From Ptychodera flava (lineage: Eukaryota; Hemichordata; Enteropneusta; Ptychoderidae): a stretch of 64,000 nucleotides of DNA. The stretch covers positions 15,892,573-15,956,572 of the forward strand of contig NC_091946.1 of NCBI RefSeq assembly GCF_041260155.1, in the 5' to 3' direction. The notes under the pieces are model-generated. The model searched no databases. It was not told the DNA's origin and was given only the letters and a program-made list of their open reading frames with translations. A program made the translations under genes and the position numbers. Shown here in pieces: positions 46,615 to 60,400 of the stretch (its first letter is position 1; each line of letters opens with the position of its first letter).

Positions 46615-46970
46615 TAAGGTAGAATGCGCCTCGGGGACAGAAATTCGGCCTTTCCAATTTTATCAATTCTCTTCTGATCTACTTGTGGGGACTCATTTTA
46701 AAGCTTTTGATGAAAGAAAAGTTTTCACCATATTAGTTTTTCGAACTTAGTCGATAATTTTATTTTTCCCCATAGAGTTAACACAGGGATGGCGGCCATT
46801 TTGAATTTCAAATATGTGGAATCTTAGGTAATTTGTCTCTCTAGAACCAAAGTTTGCATGGTGACCCCTGATTTTTATTCTTGCTTTGGTAAGAGAATGG
46901 TTGAAAGTTTCAATGAGGAAAGTTTGAGCAAAAGTTTAAGTCTTTCACTTTCGAGGCGCATATTACTTTA
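46615..46970 (+). mobile_element. ~355-bp MITE family copy, best preserved
   Basis: The ends AAGGTAGAATGCGCCTCGGG and CGAGGCGCATATTACTTT are imperfect inverted repeats. The centre contains GGGATGGCGGCCATTTTGAA. It has no coding capacity, and the transposase family is unknown. Confidence 0.85.
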
Positions 46971-49900
46971 AACTGTGCTATATCATGAACACGTGTTCGT
47001 CATACGTCAGCATAGCTGAGTGACAGCATATGTTTATCAGAAAACGATCCATTTATCAGCATATATAGTAATTCTGTTTATACATCAATTATTTTATTTG
47101 GTAATCCATGCTATCTTCGGCTATGTAATAAAATATTCATATCTTTCTCACTGTTGTAGTAATTGTATGAAAAGGGAGGGAACATGCACGACAGCAGCAT
47201 TTTTTTTACAAAATTGATTTATTCATCAAAGTAATGCTGGATCTTTCCATTCAAATTAAATATACAAATATCTTGAACCATGCAAAGTAAAAAAAAATTA
47301 CAGAAATGCTATTACTGTATTTTTAACAATAAATATACACATTTCAAGTCGAGACGACCATACTGTCAAAGAACAAGAAATGCTGGGATAACTTATGACC
47401 AAGTTCAAAGGTCAAGAAAATGTTCTAAGGGGTCAAGGGTCGTTTGCACTGGCACGTGAAACAGGTTACTGTATCCCAATAACCTCTGTAATCAGATACA
47501 ATGAAATTACAAAAATCAATACTGGCGATGCACTTCAGTCGGCAGTCTGCACCGTTACTTAGTCAACAATATAAATGAGAGATAAGACTTATTGGAAGTT
47601 CAAGGTAAAACAATTATTGTACCAACTGATTGCGTTAAAAGTGATATTCGCAAATCGTGGTTAATAACGCATGTACAACACGCTGAAAAACGAAAACAGA
47701 GAGGAAACAAAATTGTCGAGAATTTCATATCGACCGGGAGTTCTCTTTCTTCCTCCCACGGACAGGATAAACAAAACAACCCTTCTCCATGGAAAAGCCT
47801 CGAGATGGAATACAACATAGGGTGTTTCACTTGAAATTTTACTGATTACGTCGCCCAGAATGAGGTAGAGCGAGTAAGGGAATAAAAACATGGCAACACT
47901 TTAAAAATAATTGTTCCTCTTAACCAAGTCTTTGACGTCTAGTTTAAAACGTTGATCTACTGAACCATTGGTTTCGCATTGCATCATGGGCACATCGCCT
48001 ATATATTTTTAGTCAGGAAACTCCCGATATAAGCAATCATAAACATGTATTCGATCATAAATTGATATTTTCATCCAAAATATCTCTTGTTGATAATATG
48101 TTTTGGTTTCACTGTCGTCACATGTGCTGGCCCGGTTATCATCATGAATTTTGAGGACAAAAAGAAAAGTTTGGTTAAAATTTGCAGCATTGTACGATAT
48201 TATCGTTCCTCCGTCAACAGTGAAACTATAACCTCATCTTTACGAGTGTTGACGTGAAGCGTCGGTTACAAGAGATTCAATATTTGAAAAATTGTATGAT
48301 CTTTCATGATAACACTTGATATCTTTACATTTACATGTAAATATATTAATCTGGCACCATATAGGTAATTTTACAAGACATTATAAAAAACGATGTTTAC
48401 AAGACATTGTCACGTTTTGACTTGACAGTGTGCAAGAACATATAAGCTACGGAAGAACCCAAAGTTTTTTGGAGGTCAAAATATTTCTGCCTTTTGGGTG
48501 TGAAAGTATTCCTTCCGAAGTCACACCGTCATCAGTTGTAGCACACATATATCAGTGCTTAGAGACAACTAGAGGAGTGATATTATCGACAAAAGAAGTG
48601 ACATATTGATTATTTCTGTAAAAAATACATTTATCGTGTGTCCCTCCTCTGTCCTTCATAAACCCAGAAAGTGATGCGTTCAGATAATGCGCACATTTTA
48701 TGTAATTTTAAGATAAATATTAATATGCTTCTCTAGAAAGGGCATCCATAAAATCTCAACAAGTAATCCGAGTCCCATCCGGCACAAACTCGAGACGAGT
48801 TTCTGGCAGCGGACTGTCATTTTTATAACAGACCCTTTGCTTTCATCGTTACCGCTTAAAATGCTGTCTACTGAATTAGTACTGAATTTAGATAGATAAT
48901 CTTGACACAAAATGCTAAACGCTTATAAAAACTTACGACGACAATTTTTGATAAACCTCTCTTCTCTACAGCATACATCAACAAATTGCTTATAATATGA
49001 TAGACATATAGTTAATTGTATCTCCTATATCCCTTGCGTTTGACGCAGAGCAGCATTGATATTTCATGGGCATTTGGATATGATATCGATGTGTTTTTCC
49101 TTATTTTACGACACATGTAATTCACATAGTCATATAATTATAACACGCTTCTATTGCTCTCAAGGCTTGTCGCTTGGGGGCGCACTATTCATTCTTCCAA
49201 TTCCTGACCTGTCGTTAACTCTGAAGCGGAGTGACAACGGCACGACAGATACGCCGGGACGTAACTACACAGGAAGTCTATTTCAACGTGAGACTACTGA
49301 CAAAAATATCAACTGTCAATTCTTCCCCCTGTAGAAAGATGACGAATTTAATTGTGTATTTACATGAGGGTGTTCATGCCCTCCAATTTTAAAAGTAGTA
49401 AAAGGCCGATTTCAATTTCTGGCTGGTCCGGTTTGCTCTCTCACAATATACCGTCTCAGCAATTTGTTTCAAAATGTTAAATCGAGAAACCTTAGCTTTT
49501 CAACACGCAAAATGCGATACACATATGGTAACATTGTTTGCTATGGATTTTCGCCTCACTGAGCGCATGTAAAATGTGCTATGCTGACCTCAGATTACAT
49601 ACTGATGTCATTTCTAGATTACGGTGGGATAAACGAGAATCTTTGAATTAAATTGATTTAAAACGAATCTGTTCACAACTAGAAATGAGTTTTCCCTACC
49701 GTTTTGAATCCGTGCCGCTCGACGTTCGCATGAAAATTTACGCAACAATAACCTACAATGGACTTTTCCTCGCTTCCTTAAACTAGAAATTTGTTCTGAA
49801 AATCGCAAGTGAAAAAGAAATAGAGCCAGGAACATTTCATCTATTGAAATCATCAAAAAGGCTGAAGTAAAGAAGTCATTCTAATAACACGATCACACAA

Positions 49901-50688
49901 ATATGGCACAGTCGCGTTCATCTATTTGACGACACTTTACCCACATAACGATATACCCGACATCTCGACCTATTTTCTGCCAACGATGGGTACTGAAAAA
50001 TGTCCGCCCTCAACGACAAAGAACTAAGCCCATTATCAGTGAAGAATGCAAATGAAAAGCGGAAAATATTTTCATTTGAAATGCAGATTGCATAGAAAAT
50101 ACAGGTAGCATCCGATCACTTTTCATGTTTACAATATCTCGCTTTACAATATTTCAAAATCAACGCTTTCATATAATAAGAACAAATTCATTTACATCCT
50201 CAGTAATTAACCTGTCCGATTAAGATCTTGAAGACGAATTATTCAGGCATTCTACGTTGAATGTGGCCAATATTTGCAAAAAGAAATGTTTGCCTAAAAA
50301 ATAATCAAAATCTGTTTTCTTTTTTACAGATTTCTAGATCCCTAAACACACAATAATGCTCAAGTGCATGTAAACAGAAGGTTGTTACATGTAATGCTTG
50401 GGGGCGCACCATGGTGAGCTTTTGATGCCGCCAAAATATTGCACAGCTTTTTAGAGTAAAGGTTTATATCATAGCTAACTTTCGAAGACGTTCTCTCTTC
50501 TGGTTTCTGTTTTATGGACGACGACGACATAAATTCATGACCACACTTTTCTTTGGCTTCGCAAAAATCTTCCGTTTTCTGGTTCGTATCTTCAAATCCC
50601 TGAATTTCAATGGCGGCCTTTGTCTATCACATCGGTAGAAAGGTAAATTTTGCGAAAATAAGACCCGCAGTTTTTCCGAGATAGCGGG

Positions 50689-51250
50689 TCAGACAACTGT
50701 TGACGTGCCCCCGGCTTCAGCAGCCTTAGCCGCTGCCGCTGCAGCAGTACCAGCATCTTTGAAATACACAACTGTCGCAAGGCCAACAAGGTTCAAGAAC
50801 AGTAGACCACAGCCGATGGCAATGACGGTGCTAAGTTCAGTGGCGTAATCTTTTTTCTCCTTTTTGTCCCTCCGCGTAATGTTATATTCTATCCCGGGCG
50901 GTAAAGAGGGCAGTACATATGTCACTCCTATTTTCGCTGCCGTCGTTACCGGTATCTTGGATGTAGTACCGGCAGTGGTTGTCGTGATAATGCCCTCAGT
51001 ACTCAGTCTGGTCGTCGTGAGAGTTGTCGTCATTCTGTTCGCTTCCTCGATCGCTGCCACGTACTCAGTCCAAAACGCAAGTTTGTGAGATCGGTAAAAA
51101 TCGCGAATTTTCGGCGAGGAGCCGATGTGCACGAACTCTTGGTCGTCCATAGTGTACCGCGGCCACTGGCCTAAATTCTCAAATCTGAATTTCAGCTGAT
51201 ACATACTATGAATATCAGTCGGGTTTTGTTGAACTGGAATGTTTGGGTTG
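50689..51250 (-). CDS. Neuroligin-like last exon: stalk, membrane helix and PDZ-ligand tail
   Basis: After the end of the globular domain comes a stalk of about 50 residues rich in Thr ([23 protein letters not shown]), a likely O-glycosylated region. The hydrophobic helix [20 protein letters not shown] follows. The cytoplasmic tail is only about 25 residues, Ala-rich, and ends TSTVV, which fits a class I PDZ ligand (T at -2, V at 0). Vertebrate neuroligins have tails of about 100 residues or more with a gephyrin-binding motif, which is absent here. Confidence 0.88.
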
Positions 51251-54200
51251 CTGCAATTGAAGTGGAGATGATGATGTCATCATTAAAACATTAAAAACAA
51301 AATCTTGTCAAAATGCACCATGTAGAAAATATGCAAGCTCGATTGATTCAAAGGTCGTCAGTCAAAAAGTTACGTTTTGGTAAAACTTCATGAAAAGGCT
51401 TATATATCAGACCATATTTTTTCACTTTTTTTAAGGAGGATGAATATCACGTGATCTCGTGTGGGAGCACAGAAAACTTTCTTACGGCTGCATGCCTCTA
51501 CTTAATCAAACGGAAAAATGTTGTACACTGATATAATGCATCGGCAATTAAGTGACTTCAAGAGGCAAAATCGTAAGCTTGAAAGGTTTTTTTTCCCCAG
51601 ACATACAATCACTCTTTGAAGCTAATTACTAGATGCAATTATGCCTTTGCGTTACAAGGCTGTTTGTTTAATTGAAGGCGGGCTTTCACTGCAGACATGT
51701 GTCGATTTCAAAAAGTATGCATGTCGATGTCTTCATGTATTTTAAGGGAATCTTTAAGGTTGTTCTTATATTTGAGGAAGAAGTCTTTTGTCAGACGATA
51801 TTTACGGTATGCATAATTTTGACTACGGAAGACACCATGACAATTTGTTGGCAAGACTGAAGATTGAATGAACACAATGAAATTTTGTTTAAATTGTTAG
51901 TAACATAGGGAGTCCACTCACACCATCAGTAATATTTAGAGCCCCCTAAGAAAATCCGTTTGGTTCGCAACCAAAGGTGTTTCAACTAATTTTCAGTCGT
52001 CCTCACAATTTAATGATAGCGTTTAATTCTACTCTCCTCTTTTGTACTTACCCTGTTTTAGCAAAGTTCGTCCAGTAAATAATGACTGCTAGGCTAACTA
52101 GAGCGTCAGATTTGCTAAAATTGTACTGGAAAATACCAAGGCCATTGACTAAGGGAGCACCGAAAACGAAAGGTAGTTCTTCACCATGAGTGGCTCCTTG
52201 GAAACAAGAAAATTATTTTTAAATTAGTTGGTTATCTGAAAGTCGTGTTCAAAGTTAATGGGGTTGTGAACGAACATTCAGGGAGCTTATGCTTGGGCTA
52301 ATGGAAAACGTTGAGACTGTGCCACTCTAATGTCCCCTTCTCGATATTTTACTGTTTCGACAAAATAGCTTTCTGAACTTATTTTGCCACTGAATATTTA
52401 CTGAATTTAGTTAAAACATGTTATTTTGTTCAAACTGACTATTTTAAAGCTCCATAAGCTGTATCCCCCCGCCATTTTTTCAGTATTTTTGTTTTGGTAC
52501 CCTTACACTTTCTGAATTGAATCCCTGGAGTGTAATTTAATGCCAAGTATTTAGCATATCAACACAACCTATATGAGTATTATCTACATTGTTATTGTTG
52601 AAAATTGTATTCAAGTCCGGATTAGAATTCATTTGTAAACAATAAACAATGATCACTACAGACATACAAGCTGTGTTGACAAAAAGAATACTCGAAATTT
52701 CAGCATGACAAACGGAAGAGGGTCAGACACGGTGGCTGATATATAGAAGCAGAAAACTGAAAAACTTGCCACAAGTTACAGCTTATGCCCCTTTAAACTA
52801 ACATATCCTAAAAATCAACCATTGTCACACCGATACCAACAGAATGCCATTGAGAAAGGTACAGTAGTCTTGGCCAAAAGTGAAAGGCGACGCTTTGTAG
52901 AAAATGAGCTTCAAACGAAGATCACAAACATTTGCGAACATGACTTGGAGACTTTCAATAAAATTGTATAAGCAAATTCAGACATCATTTCAAATATCGT
53001 TCAAGTAGACTTTGCGTCCACTTAATGTATATGATTGCGAAAAACAAAATATTAGCTTTGCAAACAAAACTCATTGTATACTGTTACAGTATGAAATATT
53101 ATTTAGGTCAAATTAATTCTAGTCTTTTGATTGAATTTATTTGGCAATTAAGATAAAATATATAAAATGTACATTTCACATTACTGCCGAGGATACAACA
53201 AGAAAGCAATTGATGCTTATTTCCATTGTGGTCCTCGAACCCTTTGAGCGCCAAAATCAATTTTTGTCACCTTTATAAAATATACAACAGTCATTTTTTC
53301 TATTTTTTTCCAAAATTTTGAAAAAAAATGCAGTTAATTAAATGTGATGTCCATTTGCTCCAAAATTATAAAAACAAATACAGAAAAAATCATAAAAAAT
53401 GGTAAAATGTTGCACTAAAATTTTAGTTGGTGGGAAACATTACAGCACCAAAAGGGCCACAGTGTGTACACATACCTGTCCACTTTGGAGAATCGCCATT
53501 CTTAAGTCGGTGGCCGTAGGAATACAGGTAGACAAGTTTTCTGTCATCGGACATGAGTTGCGCTGTCTGAATGATGGGTAGACCGTAAAGCCTATCCGTC
53601 ATTGCTTCTGTCAGACTGTCTCGCAGTGAATAAGGGTTATTCTTGCCGCTCGCCCAGTCAGTGTACTCGAAATCGATTGCCATACTGACTTGCTGGCTGT
53701 AGGAACAAATATTACAAATTCGGTGAGAAAAAAAAGCGAGTACACGAGTGAACAATTTGCAGCATTCCACGCTTTTTAACAGTCACGAAAAATGTTGTAC
53801 ATGGTCCTTGTCACGGCGCGCAATGCACATTGGGAGGAACTTATGAACTTCAAAATTTCAATGTGTGATCACAGCGAGAAAAAGTGTACTCTTTCTGTCA
53901 TTGAAGCATATGAATATTGGTCAGTTTCTTGTGATCGACTTTTATTGTCCGATATTTTTACTCGTACATGTTTTGGCATTGTGCCAAATCGATCAAAAAT
54001 CGGAGTTAGGGTTACTCCCTATCGATGGAGGCATGAAGTTGATGTACAGGCAGATGTAGGATATCAAGAACAATGTGGCAGATACTTTATGAATTAGTAC
54101 ACTTTAAGCATGCTTGTAATTTCTCTGGACTCACGTCTTCCAAAGAAACTCTCTGTCTTGTATAAAATTGTTTGCTTTGCCACTTTGACGTTTGCAATCA

Positions 54201-56331
54201 TGTTGCAAAAAACGACACCGTTGAGGGCGCCATTTATAAGCTCAGGTTCGATACTGACCTCGATATCTCTTGTACCTACCTGGCCTGTGTATTTTCTCCA
54301 TACATGCTCTCAACAAACTCTTCTAACAAGTGGGAATATTTGGAACGATGCAGGCGTCCATGCCTGTCTGTGTTATTCGCGATGAGGGGGAACGCTTCGC
54401 TGGAAACAAGGCCGAGTAGCAACGGAATGCCATCCAACGTCGGGTACCCGTTGTTGTCGTAGGGAGACTGCCGCCGGCGCCTCGGTTCATTTGTGAGTGC
54501 CGTCCAAGGGTCGTCGGAAATGACGGTACCGTCAATGACAGGACCGAAAGCCGGGTAGAACCTCGAAGACGAGTGTTGCATACGAATCAGCTCTTCCCAG
54601 GCAACGTGACGTAAGCACTCGACGCGTTCTCCCGACGTTTCCCGATCGCACTGAAAATTGTCCGTGAGCATGCCGAAGTTTGTTATCGGCTCTTTGGCGA
54701 ACACCCAGGGCGCTGTAGCGGTTCCACTCTGCGCGATAACTCGGTGAATTAAACCTGTAGAGAAAATTAATATAAAACTTAAATCTAAATGATTTTTAGC
54801 TATACGGGTAGAGCACCGTAAATGTTAAGGTAGCCGACAATCTCATAAAAAAGTGTCCATATCAAGTTTAACAGTGCAACCGATACAATGTTCACCTTAA
54901 AAGGTGAAAGTGATCATCTATGTTTGCAGCCTCTTTGTCAGAATGAAACAATGTTGAATTTTACTTTCGAAAGAAGGCCTACCAACTGTCAGGTTTGACA
55001 TCGCCAGCAGTTGTGCGCACGCAGCACCGGTCCCCGATCCGAAAACGGTGACGAGGTAAGGGTTTCCACCAAATTCAGCGATGTTGCTATTAATCCACTC
55101 CAGAGCAAATATCTGGTCTTGTAAACCGTAGTTTCCGGGGGCTATGTCGTCACCCGAGGACAGAAAACCTGTACACGGCAAACAGAAATGACAAATTATC
55201 AGTTGAGACGGCCGAAGTATATATTTTAGATTATCCTAGATTTATGGGAGCATTTATTTACTTTTACATGTTTTTATTTCTGGGATGTAAATCGATGTTA
55301 AGCTCTGTCAATTCACCGACATTCCTTCAGCTACGTATGACCACAAAATGTAGGGTAGGGGCGTTTACCCGAGTGGGGGCGCTTATCCGAATAAATATGG
55401 CCTCGCCTAAGACTGTTTTCTAAGTAATATGTGCACCATGTACGCTAATACGGATAAACAATAAATTTATTGATATGGCGAGAGAAAAAAAGTGTGTTTC
55501 CGGTAATACATCATCAGGAAAAAGGGTAGGTCGGTCGGGAACTATTTTAAAACGTTAAATTTTCGGTGTGACCAAACACAAAAATTCTGCAAAATCATAG
55601 GTCGGAGGATTTTAAGGGTAGGTTGTGTTATCGGAAAGAAAAGCTTAGCCCATATTTTTTATTTGGCCTAAGTTACCTGGTCTTGTAAAATTGCATCAAT
55701 CCTTGTATGTCTCGTAAAAGAGGCAAGTCAGCCGTATTTTCATATTCAAACGTCAATGATAATACACAACGTTGGAGGTTTGCGTTTTTTCGTTGCCCCA
55801 TGTCAATAATTTGCTATGATTACATTAAAAGACTGAATCCCTTTAAAGATATACTGTCACCTGTTCCAATTTTCCCACAATTACCATGGAAACAGAAAAT
55901 CTAACCAATCACAGATTTTAAGCGGGTGGCTGCTTTTTAAAAACAGCGCTCTCACACGGCATTTTGAATACCAAGGAACGCCCCTTTGACCATATATGGG
56001 CATATTTAAATTACAGGTGACTGTATACCTTTAAGGCTAAAAAGCAGAAAAAGCCTATCACCATCGAAAATATGTTTACGGTCACATCAGTTGTGTTTAT
56101 ATTTTGACCAAATGTGGAAAATGTAAACATTCAGAATGCGAGTTTTCTTATACAAATACTTACCTAGAACACCTAGTCTGTAATTTATGGTCACTACGAT
56201 GACGTCACCTAGACTGGCTAAGACGGAGCCATCGTAAAAACTACCAGTGCCTTCGACGTAGTTTCCGTCGTGAATGAATACCATGACCGGACGAGGGATA
56301 TCTTCCTCGTTCACATCACCGCGATTTACTT
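50689..56331 (-). CDS. Neuroligin-like cholinesterase-fold adhesion protein, C-terminal 584 residues
   Basis: Six minus-strand exons join in frame: 56331-56164, 55168-54983, 54754-54280, 53696-53476, 52196-52052 and 51250-50689. They encode most of an alpha/beta-hydrolase of the cholinesterase family ([47 protein letters not shown]), then FAKTGNPN and [16 protein letters not shown]. The last two are typical of neuroligins, synaptic adhesion proteins that bind neurexins. The nucleophile elbow reads FGSGTGA, so the catalytic serine is glycine as in neuroligins; the His of the triad remains in [11 protein letters not shown] Thr-rich stalk, one membrane helix and a short tail follow. The first exon seen begins in phase 1. 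The signal peptide and about 150-200 N-terminal residues were not found and may lie beyond the window. Other cholinesterase-like adhesion proteins are alternatives. Confidence 0.88.
53240..53456. mobile_element. Diverged piggyBac-type MITE copy beside a coding exon
   Basis: The sequence follows the same order as 33482-33694 (CCCTTTGAGCGCCAAA, AAATGTGATGTCCATTTG, AAAAATCATAAAA, then CACCAAAAGGG). The right terminus is degraded and TTAA is no longer flanking. It ends 20 bp from the splice donor of the neuroligin-like exon 53696-53476. Confidence 0.8.
54280..56331 (-). CDS. Neuroligin-like exons: core of the esterase-like fold
   Basis: Exons 56331-56164, 55168-54983 and 54754-54280 cover the oxyanion-side strand (VFIHDGNY, where active esterases have HGG), the [12 protein letters not shown] segment, the nucleophile elbow (coded near 55021-55050, Ser replaced by Gly) and [16 protein letters not shown] becoming HDG also argues against esterase activity. 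Exon phases are 1-1, 1-1 and 1-2. Confidence 0.9.
55330..55680. repeat. Possible dispersed repeat in a neuroligin-like intron
   Basis: G-rich phrases (GTAGGGTAGGGGCGTTTACC, GTGGGGGCGCTTATCC, AAAAAGGGTAGGTCGGTCGG, ATAGGTCGGAGGATTTTAAG) contrast with the surrounding AT-rich intron and look like a decayed dispersed element. No ends or family can be named. Confidence 0.3.
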
Positions 56332-56915
56332 CTGGAAGGTACAAAACAAGAGAAACATTCGCCATTTAATTCGATGGAACCCCATTAACGGAAGAGAAAC
56401 ATCGTGCAAAAATCACTCTAATTTCACATTCATCGGCAATGGAGTCTGTCAGAGGCATTTAGTTGGTTTTCATTGCCAGACTGAATCCCATGCCACTTTA
56501 GGCCAAGGAGATATATGTCTACATAGATGCCACATCTACGTTCATGCATGGGTTTTGAAAATCATTCACACATCACATTTTAATGGAAATTGAGTTGACC
56601 TTTGTGTGTGCGAAGTGAGATGAGTAATTTGAAAAATCACGAACTAATGCTTTGGTGAGTTCAACTGCATTGGCTTTTCGGGCATGGCTCGGCGTCAACA
56701 AAATGTCATATCGCCGCTTTTTAATTTTCAGTCTGTATAATTGAAGGAAAGCTAGAGCACGGTAACTCGTGACTGATACATTTAGCGAACGAATTTTCTC
56801 CTACATATAGAGAACAAAAGTAATGTGCGTCTATGCATGCCTGCAGATGTATCTGTAAGTGTGTACGTGTGTCTGCCTCTCTGTCTTTCGGCCTGTCTGT
56901 CGTACGTGTACACGG

Positions 56916-57033
<118 letters not shown>

Positions 57034-57293
57034 GCCCCGCAGTGTTTGACATCTATTTCATGCACTTTTTGAAGGTAACTTGATAATTGCATGCACAACA
57101 TAACACGGACTTATTAAATTACTTAAGTTTACAGTCGCGATAGAAAGACATTCAAAATACAAGTGACCGTTCTTACAGCTTACAACATTTAGAATTTAAT
57201 GATGTAAAGTTTTGATAAACCGATGGTTTCAATATTGCCGCTGAATGGTGTGTCACAATATATTGGGAGGTATTTTGTAAGTCAAGCAAAGCA

Positions 57294-57437
<144 letters not shown>

Positions 57438-60400
57438 TGCGAACGATTGCCACTCAATTCAATTATTCGATATTGTTCGTGATTCACAGTTTGAAATTTT
57501 CACTCAGTCAAACCGAGCCATGATGCAAAAATCTTTCAGACATGTTTCTTGTCTGGTCAAGCTTGAACTGTTCCAGTTATCGGTCAGGCGGTAGCCACGG
57601 TTCGGTATGCAGTCATTGCACGTGATTTATTTCGGGTGATACGTCACTCGAAGATGAAACTGCTACACATTTGCTCATGCCTAATCAAAGAAAGTCGTAA
57701 ATGTTTATCTTCCACAATCAAGACAACAAATAAAGTCTCAAAAACAGAAGCCTTGGTTAGAGAAGCAAGTTGAATACTCTGATGTTTGGATATGTAATTG
57801 CTCCCGTCGCATTGCCTATGTTATATATACAAACAAAATAAAAATATATCTATCTTTATATTTTTCAGAACAAAATACAAATCGAAAGCAAACAGAAATC
57901 GCAAAAAATTTGGCATAGACAACGTTATTTTCTTCACAAATTTCACTTAAATTCATACGAGCTGAACACTAGCGGAGAAAAGCAAAATCTGCATCGATGA
58001 AAAGGAGGTTTCTAAGTGCAGCAAGCGAGTAATGCCGTACAGGAAGACCATCACTACTTGTGTCTTGTAAAATCACTCTGGCTGGGCTAGTTGCTTGCCT
58101 TGTGAATCGTGGCGTGTCGTCATGATCACCGAGGCGTGAAATGCACGCTGGGAAGTCACTTCAACGACAGAAAGGGGCGGATATACTACAACGACAGACA
58201 GTGTAAACCACATCCATTTACTTTTGCTGAAAATCCAGTTTGTGACACTATCTTTTCTTTGTGATCAAGAAAGGGGCGTCGGTGACTTTCTGCTTTCAAG
58301 ATCATTCTAACCGCCAGACTGCATCTCAGAACTGCGCTTGTGTAGCAGTACTGGATGTCTCATTAAATCGCATTGTCGGTATTAAGCTTATTTACGGGCG
58401 TTTTTAACACCGGGGATTTAATTCACAGCATGTGCTGAACAAAATTACGAGTAAAGAATGTACTGATCCAAGCTAGGAAACAATGTAAATCAGCGTATTT
58501 GCGCTGATGGAAAAAATCGCAGCAAGAAAACGACTGATGTTTTTATCGTTAAAGTTGAGAGAAGATTGTTTAGTTTGTGAGCTGGCTTTTCTCTTCTACA
58601 AAGCATGAATGGAGTTTGGTCATTCATTGTTGTCTTTTCAAATACACTTGCTGGCGGTAAACTTATTTCTTGGAGTAAACGATTTGACAGAACATATCTT
58701 TGGTAGCCCAATTTATGGCACTAATTGAAGAAATGCCAATTCAAGGTCATTAATGTTGAGCACACCAGCTGCGTTTTTAAACGGATGTTAGAACATCATA
58801 AATTTCTCAAACTTGGCGTGTGTGAGCTACTTCAAATCGTCATTAGTTTCTGATAATTTTGCTGATAACTTTTATAAATATCCTTTCTTTTAAGATACCT
58901 GTAGACAATTAGTAGGGTAGGAAATACTATCGGCTTCTTATGTCGAATTAGTATGACTAGATTGAGCTGCTGCAATAGCGCGCGTTGGCGAGTCAACCTG
59001 TCGTCAGTCTGTTAACTTGATGTTGCACAAAAAAAGGCGCCAATTGAAACAACACAGCCCAACCGGGCTATCGTTCTTTCTTTCCGCAGTGCCTGTCGTA
59101 CGTTTGAGGTGTACAGTGAGGTAACATTGATACAATTATTGGGTTATAAATCTCTATTTACTCTGAAGACGACATTATCGGTCATATGTTCCGTTCTTCT
59201 TTATCAACATCTTTCCTGAATCGAGAGCACACGACGGATACATTAACGACAATGATTGAAAGTTATGTCGTGATCCTTTTTACGCCAGAGTCCAGAGACC
59301 TCTCCCCCTCGCCGCAGAGAAATACTTCAGAATTATAAGGAAGAAGCTGCTATCTTTATGACGAGACGTTTGTTATCTGCGAAAAGTATGCGTTTATGAT
59401 GGCCTTGGATTATTTTCTATCGTGTTCTTCAAAGCTACACTGCCTCAAAACGCTCGCCATACTTTTTGGGTAACATTATTGAACTATCATTAAGTTATGT
59501 CGGAGCAAAAAATTGTGACAATTAACGAACATGTACACTCAACTAACCAGAATAAGTGAAATGCGTCATTTACTTCCATGAAACGACAATAACAATATTA
59601 CTTTGAAACATGGTGAATATCTAAATCTACTGTCAAACCTATGACACATGCGCCCATTTATCCGTCCGTTTGTTCGACAAACAACTTACTAGGTATTTAC
59701 TCGTTCATTCATTCTCCATCCAAGATCTTTCTCTCTTATTCCCAAATGCAATATTTTGAATTCAGTGTCATGCATACTGTCCATGACTCTTTCAGTCGTA
59801 TACTACATCATTATTCTAATGTTCCCTTCTGCTAATCATTGCGCTATTTATAACTTCGTCACTAAAGGATATTTACATACTATTAGCCACAAGGGAAGGG
59901 GCGGGCTTTGTTCTTTGACTAATTGCTGGAAGGAAGCAAACGCAGCCAATGAATAAATGACCAAACACTAATTCCCTCTCTTTTGTTGACAAAAGCTTGA
60001 TATAACAAGACGGCTTATTATCTGTGGTTTACTTTGAGACCTTATACGTCGAGAGTATCGATTTCTGAGTCAGTTCATGTGTCCTTCAGAGCTTTCATCA
60101 CTTATGACTGTAAGAACGGAAAGCGCTTTACATGAAATGCTAACAAATATGAACGGATTAGAATACAGATGTACAGCCATTGGTTTTTCTTATGGTTCTA
60201 CTGTGTCTCCGTTGCGTGACTTTGTGACCTCGTCCTGTATGTTGACAGAAATACTTGCTGTGCTTGTATTATTCAAATTATTACATCAGACTAGAACCGA
60301 TCGCTGTAGCAGCGGCATTCTGAAGGACAGAGACAGTTCAGACGAAATTGGGTAAAATTGCCCTATTTACAGAAGTCTTCATCCCTCTAGTGTTACAGTG

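Larger units (their letters stand above)
45588..50688. other. 5-kb intergenic region, no gene seen
   Basis: The region lies between two convergent genes. The first part carries an inverted pair of MITE copies (46104-46444 and 46615-46970) around an A-rich spacer (46459-46512). The rest (47000-50688) is AT-rich with short, unconvincing frames; part is probably the 3' UTR of the minus-strand neuroligin-like gene. A minus-strand AATAAA (TTTATT at about 47216) could be its end, but this is speculative. Confidence 0.5.

Noticed and set aside
50864..51088. Plus-strand frame across the neuroligin-like last exon
   Set aside because: It is a shadow; the minus strand has the neuroligin C-terminal motif, stalk and membrane helix.
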